Part shown: piece by piece, positions 1-10,131 of the stretch | How the letters are laid out: every line of letters starts with the position of its first letter | Position numbering within the stretch: the stretch's first letter is position 1 | Assembly (NCBI GenBank): GCA_025093555.1 | Contig: JAIWNF010000171.1 | Location: 1-18,068 of the forward strand | Source: Circinella umbellata | Lineage: Eukaryota > Mucoromycota > Mucoromycetes > Mucorales > Lichtheimiaceae | Direction of reading: 5' to 3' | Length of the DNA stretch: 18,068 nt | The notes under the pieces: model-generated | Told to the model about the DNA's origin: nothing | Databases searched by the model: none | The model's input: only the letters and a program-made list of their open reading frames with translations | Made by a program: the position numbers and the translations under genes

Positions 1-1424
1 AACAGCACTCCTTGCCCTGTACTTGCATTCCATTCCGACTTTGGTAAAACTCTTGCCAATGGAAACCGCATGTACTTTACAACAATCAGGCATAAAGATG
101 TACGAGTATGTGCATTTGGTGCCATCGCTTTTTATCTTTTTTACCGTTTCCATATGTCCAACGAAAAGTTTCCAAAATTTACTAAGAATGAGGATTGGTA
201 TGGCTTCAAGTTGTTAAAAGGCAAAGACGCTAAAAAGCAAATGGCGTACACCACAATGAACGCCCCAATTGTCCGTGCATTTCGTCACTGTAATATTACA
301 AGCTTGCACACGACACACGCTGGACGTGGATCAGGTGCACGAGATGCTGAATTGCATGGGGCAACCGAAGATCAATTGCGTCGACATGGCTGCTGGAATA
401 TGCAAAGCATGGAGCGCCATTATCTGATGAAGCTATCAAGAGCTTCAATCCGTGCAGTCAACGGATTCCCTACGGGAAAAGGTAGATATTGGCTTCCTCG
501 TGCTTTGGTACAGCCAGAAGAGTCATTGCAACACAAAATCTTCCCTGAGGTTGACGACTGGCTGTCCAAAGTTGAGAGTGGAATTGGTGCTGAAAGGTCA
601 ATTTCTGCACAAGGGTTTTTGCGCCTCATGAAAACAATGCGCATTGTTATTTTACAAGATGCAGCTATGTTACAAGAACAGCACCCAACTCATCCTATGT
701 TTAATCATCCTATTTTTCAAGGACAAGATTTTCGTTCATTTGCAGCAGCTTCAGCCCATGCTGTTCGAACAACACCCACACCCTCTCACATGCAAATACA
801 AGAGGTCATACCTGAGGTAAACCATCGCCTTGATGACATAGATACTAAGATGGGAATGTATCATCGAGCAGAGCTCGAGACATTACGCCAGGAAAATGCA
901 GAGCTCAAGCGAAGTTTGGGAGCTTTGCATGAAAAGATTGATCATCTTACAACTGGTCATTTTCGTTTTGTTCCTGGTGCCCCTTCAGTTGAATCCGTAG
1001 TAGCGCCACCAGTAGCTGAAGTCGGTTCTAGTAGCTCACAGGCTGTTCAGAGTTCTGCTAGTAACCTAACCAACCTCCACGCTACGAGCTTGATACTAAT
1101 ATTCAAACAGTTGATGAGGTATGGCGTGAATGGTCTGTAGGTCTTGCTAACCATTTACCTTCTGTTTCTGAATTGGAAGAAAAATGGAATGCAGCCTGGA
1201 GACCTAGTACCACAATGAGACAACGGTTTAGTCGACGTTTGCTCATTGTGAAAGCTGTAAAAGCCATTGTGGAACAAAAAGAAATAACACATGTTGATGC
1301 AGCTCAATTGCTTGAGGGAGTACGTTCGAGTAAAATCATGACTCTCAATAGATTGGTCGTGGATCTTAAAACAAACAGTCCTACCACCCTTACTGCCCTT
1401 AACATAATCAAAACATTCAAATAG
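1..1424 (+). pseudogene. Crypton tyrosine recombinase, 5' end outside window, frameshifted before GCR1_C-like domain
   Basis: Frame 1 is open from base 1, so the gene starts upstream and the ATG at 70 is probably internal. The early part (RHKDV at 88-102, then a GAIAFYLFYRF stretch) resembles the Crypton / CBF3-Ndc10 domain-2 fold. Next come the HxxR catalytic box (HAGR, 316-327) and the likely nucleophile Tyr at 421-423 (MERHYL), then the family-typical NGF and IFPEVDDWL segments. This fits a tyrosine recombinase that cuts and joins DNA through a phosphotyrosine link. A coiled coil (LETLRQENAELKRSL) lies near 868-960. Frame 1 stops at 1138-1140. Frame 0, open after a stop at 1062-1064, carries a typical GCR1_C-like region from about 1083 (YELDTNIQTVDEVWREWSVG, then FSRR) to the TAG at 1422-1424. 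No GT-AG intron fits the switch, so a one-base indel between about 1065 and 1090 is likely. Crypton identity is fairly sure; element ends cannot be defined because Cryptons lack inverted repeats. Confidence 0.82.
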
Positions 1425-2743
1425 GCATATAATATATATTGCCAATATTTAATCCATCCTCTATCTCATTTTATACTTTTACTTCCATTAATATTTCTTC
1501 ATCCACAACCTTGTCGTACCAGCATAGCTTTTTTCCCAGCGGGTTTTTTTTAGTTTTTGCATACCTTCTTACATTCCATTTTTATCCTATTTTTATCATA
1601 TTTGTATCCTATTTTTCATTACAGTTACAAACATTACTTCAAAAGATATTTTATTTATTTTATAGAAACAGCATATGATCGCTCGATTTAAGATGTTTTG
1701 AAAGTGTTCTTCTGGCTTAAAATATTCAATTTGACTTCTTGAATAAAATATAAAATCAAAAGTCTTATTGCTTATTTAAAGCAGCATCGGCAAGCTAAGC
1801 TTATATTATCTGGCTTCCCGCCTCAGGTAATGTAAATCACAAAAGAATATGATAAAGTTATAGGCTATTTCGTAACCAAAGATCACTTTAATATAGAGTA
1901 TTTACTTTGTGTTATATGCTATTAATTCATTATAACTGAACATGAAAAGTCAACTTAACTCTTGTTGGTTATATTATACAACTGTTTTTCTGTCGTGTTA
2001 TAATATATCTGATTTGTCCAAAGTATTTTGAGAATCTGGAAGTGTCTTTCTATTTTTTTTGTTTAATTATAAAATAAATGAAAATAAAAAATGAAAGAAA
2101 AATAATATAAAAGTAAAAATATTTATATGTTTTTGGAGCTGAAAGTGAAGAAACGATAAGAATGATGGTTGTTGTTATATAATGTTATATATTTTGAATG
2201 TTATTTTTAGGTGTTTGAATCCATCTCTAATTTTGACATTATGGAATCATTGACATGGTCATTATGCAAGAATACTGAGTCACCAACAAAAAGGAAAGCA
2301 ACCAAAAATACACTCAAAATACATATAAAACATTATGATTTGTGACCCGAACACTAAATACACGATGTATTTATTGCACTATTTAATAAGAAACACAAAA
2401 TACACATGTATTTAGCTGTGACCCGCTGTGACTCCGACAAAATTTTTGGCAGTGAATTTTGTGACCCAAGTGACCTGGGGGATTTATACATATGAATATA
2501 ATTAAGCCACCAGACATTTCTAACATGTAATTGTTGAATCCAGAACTTTTATTCTTTCAGTTAGGGATTATAGTTGATAATACAAGTAAACTTGTCTTCT
2601 TCTGCCGTAACCGCTGTAACAACATTAATTATCAATTTGTAGAGGCTTGGAGCATATATTAACACATAATTATAAAGCATCATTTGCTAGCCCACCTGCT
2701 GACTGGGTAGAATACAAGTCGTGTAGCTGATATACGACATAGT
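1425..2743. other. AT-rich noncoding stretch downstream of the Crypton
   Basis: I see no credible coding sequence here. The short open frame at 1439-1678 is a low-complexity T-rich translation. The only local structure is around 2335-2485: the word TGTGACCC occurs three times (2340, 2410 and 2460 areas), with a related GTGACTCC. Two imperfect palindromes of the form AAATACA...TGTATTTA are found near 2354-2372 and 2397-2414. They may be remnants of a repeat or of regulatory sites. Confidence 0.5.
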
Positions 2744-2890
2744 ATGGGAGTTAAAGAGGGAGATGAAGCGGCAATGTATTTCGAAACAATTGGTAAAGAT
2801 GCGCTTCCTAGAATAAGTGTTGAAAAATTGCCACAAGATGGGTATGGTTGTAAGGAGTGCCCTTATTTCTGTGTTTCAGGAGACACCTAG
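2711..2890 (+). pseudogene. Short ORF remnant with a CxxC motif, family unknown
   Basis: After a TAG at 2708-2710 the frame is open to the TAG at 2888-2890. The first ATG is at 2744 and gives 48 residues. The composition is balanced (GVKEGDEAAMYFETIGKD...) and ends in a cysteine-rich CKECPYFC segment. This contrasts with the low-complexity translations around it, so it may be an exon or fragment of a decayed gene. The CxxC could be half of a zinc-binding site. I do not recognise the family, and no continuing exon was found on either side. Confidence 0.3.
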
Positions 2891-3324
2891 CGTATCCACA
2901 AATACAAACAACATAATAGCATGGTAACTCCAACACAAGTATACCATATAATAACATCTTGGATCTATCTTAAGATGCGCGCAGCGCTTGGGTATTTCTT
3001 TATATCCCTATATATATATAAATAATTGGTTTATAAGCCACTAATTACTGCTTATAGGGTAAAACTAGATGCTGAATTTAATTAGCTCAATTTCAAACTC
3101 AGTTGAGTTAGTAAAAATTTTTGAAAAAGCCATTTTTAATATTTTGTTCAAAACTCTACTTCATAATATTTTAGTTTTTAGTTGATATATTGATTCTTAT
3201 TCTCTGTATCAATGTCTCATAAAAATTTTAAACTATTTTGTTATATAAAACGTAAAAGAAAAACACAAATAAACTTTTTATTTTTGATAGTTTCTAACAT
3301 ATCAAAATCAAGGAAACCTAAACT

Positions 3325-3411
3325 AAACGAATAGCTCATTCGGCAGAGCGTTGGACTATCAATGGGAATGTCCTGGTTCGAATCCAGGCATCAGCATTTA
3401 CTGATTTTTTT
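3325..3411 (+). tRNA. tRNA-like sequence (degenerate tRNA or SINE head) with Pol III A and B boxes
   Basis: The D arm (3334-3349, GCTC...GAGC) and T arm (3372-3388, CCTGG-TTCGAAT-CCAGG) pair perfectly. TAGCTCATTCGG fits the Pol III A box and GGTTCGAATCC is a perfect B box. A T7 run at 3405-3411 could terminate Pol III. The rest is broken. The 5' acceptor (AAACGAA, 3325-3331) does not pair with the 3' side (CATCAGC, 3389-3395). The anticodon stem TTGGA / TGGGA has central mismatches, and the loop CTATCAA would give anticodon ATC. It is best read as a tRNA pseudogene or tRNA-derived retroelement head; a working tRNA is unlikely. Confidence 0.55.
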
Positions 3412-3755
3412 CTCATTTCTAACATTGTTTAGTAGAAAATTATTATTCGTAAAATTTTCAAATTTAAAATAAAAATATATTAGATTTGATAATTTCTATT
3501 CTTCAAGGTATTATTATAGTACTTTTACTATTTTTTATTTATTTTAAGTTATATTTTTTATACTTTTAAGTAATAGATATAAACCTAAAAATTATTTTAA
3601 ATATGTATTAGATTACAGTACTTATTATTTTATATAATATTTATCAATTAGGTATATTTATTACCTATAATTTTAATCTTAAATTTTTCTTTACATTATA
3701 ATTTTTCTATCATTTGTTGTATTAATATGTATAATATCAATGAAGTGTACATAAT
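3412..3755. other. Very AT-rich spacer, nothing recognised
   Basis: Apart from A/T runs with frequent stops in all frames, nothing is visible between the tRNA-like unit and the GC-rich island. Confidence 0.5.
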
Positions 3756-3879
3756 GGCTAGATCCTAGCGCCGCCTAACGTCGGCGTGGAATGCAAACGT
3801 CCCCCTACCCGGGGAACGTAAAAATATATGTTAAGTCCGGTAACGCATTCAGGGCTATATCTCACGATCTAAGTTAGCC
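3756..3879. ncRNA. GC-rich island with nested stem-loops, candidate structured RNA
   Basis: This ~124-nt block is much more GC-rich than its surroundings and can be folded by hand. A closing stem pairs GGCTA (3756-3760) and GAT (3761-3763) with ATC (3867-3869) and TAGCC (3875-3879). Hairpin A pairs GCGCCG (3768-3773) with CGGCGT (3782-3787), with one G-T pair. A second helix pairs GAATGC (3789-3794) with GCATTC (3845-3850). It encloses hairpin B, in which ACGT-CCCC (3797-3804) pairs with GGGG-a-ACGT (3811-3819) around a six-base loop. The layout is a closing stem with two branches. I do not recognise an RNA family, and a repeat-element end is an alternative. Strand is undetermined. Confidence 0.35.
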
Positions 3880-4152
3880 AGGTAAAAATAGGTTACAGAT
3901 TTGAAATCAGCGCCCCATTTTAGGTTAGGAAATATATATTTCATAAATATAATTAAAATTTTTTTCTAAAATTATTCAATAAATTAGATGACTTAGTTAT
4001 ATTTAGCGAAGTCTAAAAAACACCTATTTTTTAATTCCATATTGCTCCGCCCTGAGTTTGAACTATCAAATAAAATTTATACCACTGAAATCAGAATTTT
4101 TCTGGCTTTCAAATGATATAATTTATATTCAGATTCATTAAAAATTAAGCAC
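3880..4152. other. AT-rich spacer, nothing recognised
   Basis: No open frame or repeat stands out between the GC-rich island and the palindrome at 4153. Confidence 0.4.
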
Positions 4153-4195
4153 GGCTGATCCTTAAGCTCTGCTGCGCAGATCTTAAGAATCAGCC
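4153..4195. repeat. 43-nt near-perfect palindrome
   Basis: The left arm GGCTGATCCTTAAGCTCTGC (4153-4172) and the reverse complement of the right arm (4176-4195) agree at 18 of 20 positions around a three-base centre. It would form a long hairpin in RNA or a cruciform in DNA. A partly similar string (CTTAAGATGCGCGCAGCGC) occurs near 2969-2988 in the orientation expected of a related end. This leaves open that the two mark remnants of one repeat family. Confidence 0.6.
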
Positions 4196-4286
4196 TATTG
4201 AGAATATAATATAATGAGTTTATAATTATTGCGCTGCTGACGTGACATATATATGGCCATAATATTTATATACTATAAAAGTAGAG

Positions 4287-4825
4287 AAGTCGAACGTGCT
4301 TGTAGTAATAAAAGGCGGTTATGGTTATGGTAGTAGTGAATGATAATAAAAAAAATCAATAATACTGCTCATAAAGTTGAAGGATTATGAATAACACGAC
4401 AAAACAGTAGTGGTAATAGTGATGTTGGATAATAAAAAAGAATTAATGGTATTAATTGTAATGTTGAAGAATGATGAATAAAATAAGAAAACAGTGGTGT
4501 TGATAGTGGTATCGGACAATCACAGGTAAAAAGAACGAGAATGTTGATTGTGATGCTGAAAAATAATATATAAAATAATAAAATTTGGCTATCGTCATGG
4601 TGATATTAAATGCTAATAAAGAAAAAGGAATCGTACCGTAAGTTTAAAGATAACGAATAAAATAGCAAGATGGTGGTTTTGATGATGATATTGGATGATA
4701 CTAAATAAAAAAAAATTGATCACGCTGATCATCATGTTGAAGAATAACGAATAAAATAAAAAAGAACAGCTGACGTGGTAGTGATATTTAATAATCATAA
4801 ATAAAAAAAATCGATAGTATTAATC
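4287..4825. repeat. Degenerate ~90-bp tandem minisatellite, about six copies
   Basis: A unit beginning GAAGAATGATGAATAAAATA and containing GTGGT...GATGTTGGAT and AATAAAAAAAAT recurs with drift. Units start near 4287, 4379, 4466, 4558, 4649 and 4739, giving spacings of 92, 87, 92, 91 and 90. Copies are heavily diverged but keep order and period, so the array is old. The minus-strand open frame at 4613-4798 is a by-product of the repeats. Confidence 0.6.
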
Positions 4826-5690
4826 TATAACATATCATAATCCCTTTTTTCTTATTCGTAACCCATTATACTTTTGCATTTATATAACCAATCCTCCATT
4901 AAATCATCTAAACCGTCCATGCTTCAATCTAACTGGGAAATAAAATTAAAAATACAATAGTAAAAGCTATTAGTAGCAGGTAAGATCCGTCATAAAAAAT
5001 TACAAAAGCCCCATCTTTACTCCTGATCTACCACAAAATTTATACTAACTTTTTTTACAATGATATAGACTTGCCTGAAATATGAAATGGAGTAGATGGT
5101 TAAATAAAAGTCTTCGTTCTATTCGTCTTTTGTTGGAATATATAAATATATATATTTGATAGCTCTTTAGTTTATTACACGACTGTAACATTTTTTGCGT
5201 GTTGGTATCCATCATATAAATGTTGTTCTTTTTTTCGTTCTTTCTTGATTTGTAATATACGGGATATAGAATCGTAGTTGCTGAATGATTAGAAGTATGA
5301 AAAAAGAGAATAAAAAAGAACAGATTTTCTTATTTACAAATAATCATCGTCATTATTGCCTTTTAAAAATAGTACTGAAATCCATAGCAATTGTTGCTTA
5401 GTATATTATATGAAATTCACCATAGTTATAATAAAAAGTTACTTTTATTATTCTTCATATCTATAAATAATTATTATATGAATATATGCGAATATTTCAT
5501 CCCTATTGATGAAGAGTATTTTCATACTTATAAAAATCACTATAAAAACCTCAATCATATGAAAAATAGAATAAGTATGTTGTTTGTTATCGAATCAAAA
5601 TAAAAAAGGATGGTGTTTTTAGATGGCTTTAATTATTTTGTAAATATATAAATATAGTAATTATAAAGAAAAAAAAACAGAAAAAAGAAG
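4826..5690. other. AT-rich noncoding stretch
   Basis: I see no credible gene. An open frame at 5391-5603 needs a TTG start and has a low-complexity composition (runs of Tyr, Asn, Lys, Ile), so it was not called. No tandem repeat or strong inverted repeat was noticed. Confidence 0.45.
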
Positions 5691-5691
5691 A

Positions 5692-5796
5692 GATTGAGAG
5701 AGAGAGAGACTGAGAGCTTGAGAGCTTGAGATTAAGAGAGAGAGAGAGAGCTTGAGATTGAGACAGAGAGACTGAGAGCTTGAGAGCTTGAGATTA

Positions 5797-5836
<40 letters not shown>

Positions 5837-5839
5837 AGA

Positions 5840-5877
<38 letters not shown>

Positions 5878-5880
5878 TAT
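5692..5880. repeat. Compound GA microsatellite with a higher-order repeat
   Basis: The stretch is almost pure GA dinucleotide on the plus strand, broken by GAGCTTGAGATTAAG words. A larger unit (GACTGAGAGCTTGAGAGCTT and onward) starts at 5708 and again at 5770, a 62-base period. A shortened third copy of AGCTTGAGATTAAG lies at 5831. It ends in a short TATATATA run about 12 bases from the stop codon of the decayed minus-strand gene, so it occupies that gene's 3' flank. Confidence 0.85.
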
Positions 5881-6095
5881 ATATAAAGAGACTATGAAGG
5901 AAAGGGAGATCGTATCTTTAGTTTCTTGTCCTTGACATCCACCGAGACTTTCTTGCTTTCCAACCAGGGAAGAAACTTGACACTGGCCCACTGCAAAAGT
6001 AATTCTTTATAAAAGCGAACTGCATCACTATCTCTGTCTTGATAAAGCAATGCACGTACGGTAATAATATAAGCATTGCATGCAGGAAAAGTACT

Positions 6096-6104
6096 ATAAG
6101 GTGG
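6096..6104. repeat. Left 9-bp target-site duplication of MULE-2
   Basis: ATAAGGTGG directly precedes the element end GCACGCCC and recurs exactly after the other end at 10123-10131. Nine bases is the hallmark length for Mutator-type insertion. Confidence 0.95.
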
Positions 6105-6870
6105 GCACGCCCTTATTTCACCCCAACTGGATTTGAAATTTGAAAGTAGTGGCTTAAGTGAAATAAAAAATTATAGGAGTAGAAAAATAATACTAAGAGA
6201 AAAAAAACCCTTTTTTTTCCATCTTAATTATAACCATCTCCATCACGGCCAACACCTACAACTCTAATGAATGTATACACGAGATCATTGGGCAATATAT
6301 TAAAAACCACGAACAAAAATAAAAGACAGCCTTGTTATGAGATTTAAAGAAAAATATAGATGAAAAGATAACAGATAAAAAAGTTTTTTTTTTGACTTAG
6401 GTTCTCATAATGATGAACAACGGTTATACGGCAAAGACACGCATTGGAGGTAAATATATGAGATGCATGACCTATTTCTCTTATAATACATGGTGTAATG
6501 TAAGGGGGATGTATAAAAAAAACACAGTTCAAAATGGGACATAGATTTAAGGGACATAACGGTTTTTTTTGTGTACTTACCCAAAAGTTTGCTTTTTTTC
6601 ATTTATTTATAGTTGAGCGTTCTCCTTTTTTTACATACAACAACAGTAGCAGTACTATTACCTCGTCTATTCAACGAAATAATATCCAAAGGATACGTTA
6701 GTACTTTTTAAACTATTAGAGCAACATGGTTTTTTTGTGATATATAATTCAGGCACCAAAAATAATAAAAAAAAGTAGTAAACGCGTTTCTCAGTATACG
6801 TAAAATGGAACAATATATATGGATGGTTTTATTTGTGAGGATAGATGTTTGATATGTAATATATATAGTA
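6105..6870 (+). repeat. Left terminal inverted repeat of MULE-2 (~770 bp)
   Basis: It matches the reverse complement of about 9345-10122. Bases 6105-6267 differ from the partner at only one position that I noticed (an A/G in ACACCTACAACTC). From about 6268 inward, substitutions and indels become frequent, down to roughly 80% identity by eye. The A/T-rich interior would be expected to hold the promoter or polyadenylation signals, which I could not place. Confidence 0.88.
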
Positions 6871-6923
6871 ATAAAAAAAAAGAAAGAAAAAAGGAGAGAA
6901 AGAAAAGAAAATTATATATGATG

Positions 6924-9176
6924 TTATTGACGCTGGGTATTGTTGTGTCTAGTTCGATCATATCGTTGAAGCATTGTTTGATGAAGTAAGACTAGCTCTC
7001 TGACTTGTTGAGCATACTGGTGCGCCTCTTCTTGCGAGATTGTAGACAGATTCAACACACGATTGCGATCATGATGGAGTGCAGTATACGATTGTGAAAT
7101 AAACTGCAAGTTGCTTTGTACATCATCAAGAATATCAACATCTTCATTTTCACTTTCACCATGTTGTTCAATTTGTATAACTGGAGTGCTCTCAAGCTCA
7201 TTCGGCTCACCATGTTGGACATGAGTTGCTTGAACAATTACATCTAAGGCATTATTTTGCTCCACTTCAAAAGATGGCTGCATATTGGTAAATCGTTTTA
7301 ACAAATAAATATGCTTACAAGGCACACATCTATCAGTAAAGTCCTGACAAGTGCATGACTCAATAAGTAAGGTATTATTGACGACTACATCATATACAGG
7401 AGTTGATCGCGTTGCACGAAGAGTAAATGCTCTTACTGTCCAATTACCTACCATTGGGCTACTACTGTTTTCACCCTCAGGATTATGGATCATTGCCGAA
7501 ATTTCACGAGCTGGTACAAGAGATGCACGAAATCGTCATCGTGATTGTTGATTTTCCAAAGGACCCATATGACCATTATTGCTCAAAATACGTTCCTCTT
7601 CATTTTCAAAATAAAATTCTACTTCATGTGTCAGGACAAAGATAAGTCGATCCAATCGTTTATTGCGTACATGTTTAAGATAATTAACCTTAAGCTGACC
7701 ATGCCATGATTCAATAAAGTTGTTCGTCATCATAGCTCTATTTCCACGATCAATAAATGCATAAGCCCAACGTTGAATGATGCCCTCTGCAATCCAGAAT
7801 CGGTCAAAATAGTCAAGAAATGTATGTTGGTCATAAAATTGGATCTTAAATTCTTCAATCAAATTATACATTGTATCAACATCATCTTCGCGTAAAATTG
7901 ATTTTAATTCATCCATCATTGTATGGTGGTATTCTTGAAGTTCTTGTTGACTATAAGATCCATCTAGTGTTACTTTTTCTTTTAATTTACGATTCCATGC
8001 TTGAACAACATGGAATGCACAATAATGAATTTTCGCAGATGGAAAAACATTTTGAATAGCATTTACTTCAGGGATGCTGCAATCAATAGTCATTTGCTGG
8101 ATCGTCATATTACATGTATCACGCAGAAAATATAACCATTGGCGAATAGGACCTGCAGAATGGTTATTTGTAAACATGTAGGCAACAGGGTATCCTGTTC
8201 CTGTATGTGGATTACGAATTACGATAGTATACATAATGTCATGGATTTGAGTGGTGATTTTATATGTTGCATCCATACAAACAGATCGAGTTGATTGTAG
8301 ATGCAAGAGTTGCTTAGGTGAAATAAAACCAAAAGAGAAAATATTGTTGTTGCTTGTGTATTCAGATGGATTACCATTAAAGATGACATAGTTGTCTCTA
8401 AGAAGATGTTCATCAAGCCAGATCTTTGTCGAAATCATGTCATTTTGATGAAACTGGAAGAGTTCATGCTTTAACTATATGTATAGATATAATATTTTAA
8501 TCATCTTTTTCATATTTATAATGCTATCTTATTATTAATAATAACATACCTTATTCATTATATTATACACGTCGTCATAATTCACTTTTCTTTGTGCAAT
8601 ATTACTTTCATTTGAAGTATTATCATTTAAAGATTCAAACTAATGCAAAACTGATATGCGAATATCACGACAGTTTCTGCCGTCCTTAAGTTGTTGCTGA
8701 ATGCTACTGACTGTTGCGCGAGATAATGAGAGTTTGCTTTTATCTTTAATATCACCAGGTATATGTGCTATGGTTTCATCATTCTTATTATGTCCATGTA
8801 ACAATTTAATTTCACATTCTTCAGGATTATTACTCCAAATCGTAATCTTCAAACGAGCTAAACAACCACACTTTTTCGTGTCTTTTTGGCCAGTTCGAAC
8901 TACACGTCGAGTTGTATATGAACCTGCCCGATGACAAATAAATGACTCACTATAGTTGATTCTAGTGCCATCACCTTGAGTTTTATTTTTTGTTACCCAC
9001 TTGGTTCCGCATAACTCGGAGATGTGTACCAAGCAAGCTTTCCATTCAGAGGCACGTACATGGACTGGCTCATTTAAAACAAGGGTAAGAACGCCAGGTA
9101 CTGTTGAATGAGCAAGGGCGTAGCGAACATTTTGAACGGTATAGACCTCATAATCGTTGTTGTTTTGTTGGTTCAT
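6924..9176 (-). pseudogene. MULE-2 transposase: zinc-binding N-terminus, DDE core, SWIM finger; two nonsense codons
   Basis: The start is the ATG at 9176 and the final stop is at 6924. Exon 1 is 9176-8550 (209 codons). The intron 8475-8549 (75 nt) begins GTATGT and ends ATAG. Exon 2 is 8474-6924, and phases agree, giving 725 residues. Near residues 86-128 a C...KKCGC...HGHN array resembles the WRKY/FAR1-type zinc DNA-binding head of MULE transposases. The core shows CMDATYK (Asp ~277), MTIDCS (Asp ~340), the CAFH pair (~361-364) and NNFIESWH (Glu ~464), probably the DDE triad. The SWIM finger CTCQDF...CKH is at ~583-597. Stops interrupt the frame at 8640-8642 (TAG, before FESLNDN) and 7536-7538 (TGA, before RFRASLV). 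One C-to-T change explains each. The product would cut and join the element ends; as it stands the gene is broken unless read through. Confidence 0.9.
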
Positions 9177-9275
9177 GGTAATTAGTTAAGATGTTACAAA
9201 TAGAGTTGTAAAAAAAATAGCAGTAGAGAGAAAGCTTGTTTTTTTTTTAGAAAATTTTATACATATATATCTTCC

Positions 9276-9415
9276 ATATTAAATATTAATCCTAATAAAT
9301 AAAACTATCTATATGTATTGATCCCTTTGATTCAAACTAGTTATGTATTATATATATATCACATATTAAATAATATCCCACACAAATAAAACCATCCATA
9401 TGTATTGCTTCATTC
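9276..9415. repeat. Diverged internal direct duplication in MULE-2
   Basis: A ~45-bp word (ATATTAAAT...ATAAATAAAACTATCTATAT followed by GTATTG) near 9277-9321 recurs near 9364-9408 with about ten differences. The spacing is about 87 bases. One copy lies at the inner end of the right TIR and the other just inside it. A local tandem duplication apparently lengthened this side. Confidence 0.55.
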
Positions 9416-10122
9416 TATATATACCGAAAAACGTGTATTCTACTTTTTTTATTATTTTTGGTGCCTGAATTATGTATAAAAAAAACCATGTTGCTCTAGT
9501 AATTTAAAAAGCACAAACATATTCTTCTAATCTTATTTCGTTTGATAGATGACGTGGCAGTACTGTTGCGGTTGTCATATGTAAAAAAAAGAACGATCGA
9601 CTCTATATGAATAAAAAAAATCACAAGTTTTAGTTAAGTATACAAAAAAAAGTCTATGTCCTTTTAATCCATGTCCCATTTTGATCTGCGTTCTTTTATA
9701 CATTCCCCCTTTACATTTCACGATGTACCATAAATAAAATAAGTCATGCCTCTCATATATTTACCTCTAACGTGCGTTTTTGTTGTATAGCTGTTGTTCG
9801 TGATTATGGGAGCCTAAATCAAAAAAAAAAGAAAAAAAAAAGGAAAAAAAACTGTTTTTTTTTACCTCTGTATTTTTCTTTGAATCCTATAACAAGGTTA
9901 TATTTTATTTTTGCTCGTGTTTTTCTAATATATTGATCAATGGTTTCGTATATACGTTAATTAGAGTTGCAGGTGTTGGCCGTGATGGAGATGGTTATAA
10001 TTAAGATGGAAAAAAAGGGTTTTTTTTCTCTTAGTATTATTTTTCTACTCCTATAATTTTTTATTTCACTTAAGCCACTACTTTCAAATTTCAAATCCAG
10101 TTGGGGTGAAATAAGGGCGTGC
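9345..10122 (-). repeat. Right terminal inverted repeat of MULE-2
   Basis: It is the partner of 6105-6870. The outer ~163 bases (about 9960-10122) are nearly identical to the left arm, and the rest is clearly diverged, with longer poly-A/T blocks around 9820-9855. The inner limit is approximate. Confidence 0.88.
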
Positions 10123-10131
10123 ATAAGGTGG
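10123..10131. repeat. Right 9-bp target-site duplication of MULE-2
   Basis: Exact copy of ATAAGGTGG found at 6096-6104, starting immediately after GGGCGTGC. Confidence 0.95.

Larger units (their letters stand above)
6105..10122 (-). mobile_element. MULE-2, complete 4018-bp Mutator-like element inserted in an exon
   Basis: The element runs from GCACGCCC at the left to its exact complement GGGCGTGC at the right, and carries one minus-strand transposase gene (6924-9176). It sits in the last exon of the decayed host gene. On the host strand the codons flanking it read TAT then AGT in one frame after excision. Inner TIR divergence and two stops in the transposase make it older than MULE-1 and probably not autonomous now. 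Confidence 0.93.

Noticed and set aside
1439..1678. 79-residue plus-strand open frame
   Set aside because: T-rich low-complexity translation (Phe, Ser, Tyr runs) with no motif, lying downstream of the Crypton stop.
3756..3860. Twister-like ribozyme (CCTAAC and AATGC words)
   Set aside because: The words recall twister loops, but I could not place the closing P1 stem and the pseudoknot strands. Hammerhead core words (CTGATGA, GAAAC) are absent as well.
5391..5603. 70-residue plus-strand open frame
   Set aside because: Needs a TTG start and has an AT-driven composition with no support from its neighbours.
5692..5880. CRISPR-like array
   Set aside because: The spacing is irregular and the spacers are themselves GA repeat. 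It is a microsatellite.
5794..5991. 65-residue minus-strand open frame
   Set aside because: Its second half is the GA repeat read as Ser-Leu repeats, and its first half is the decayed gene in another frame.
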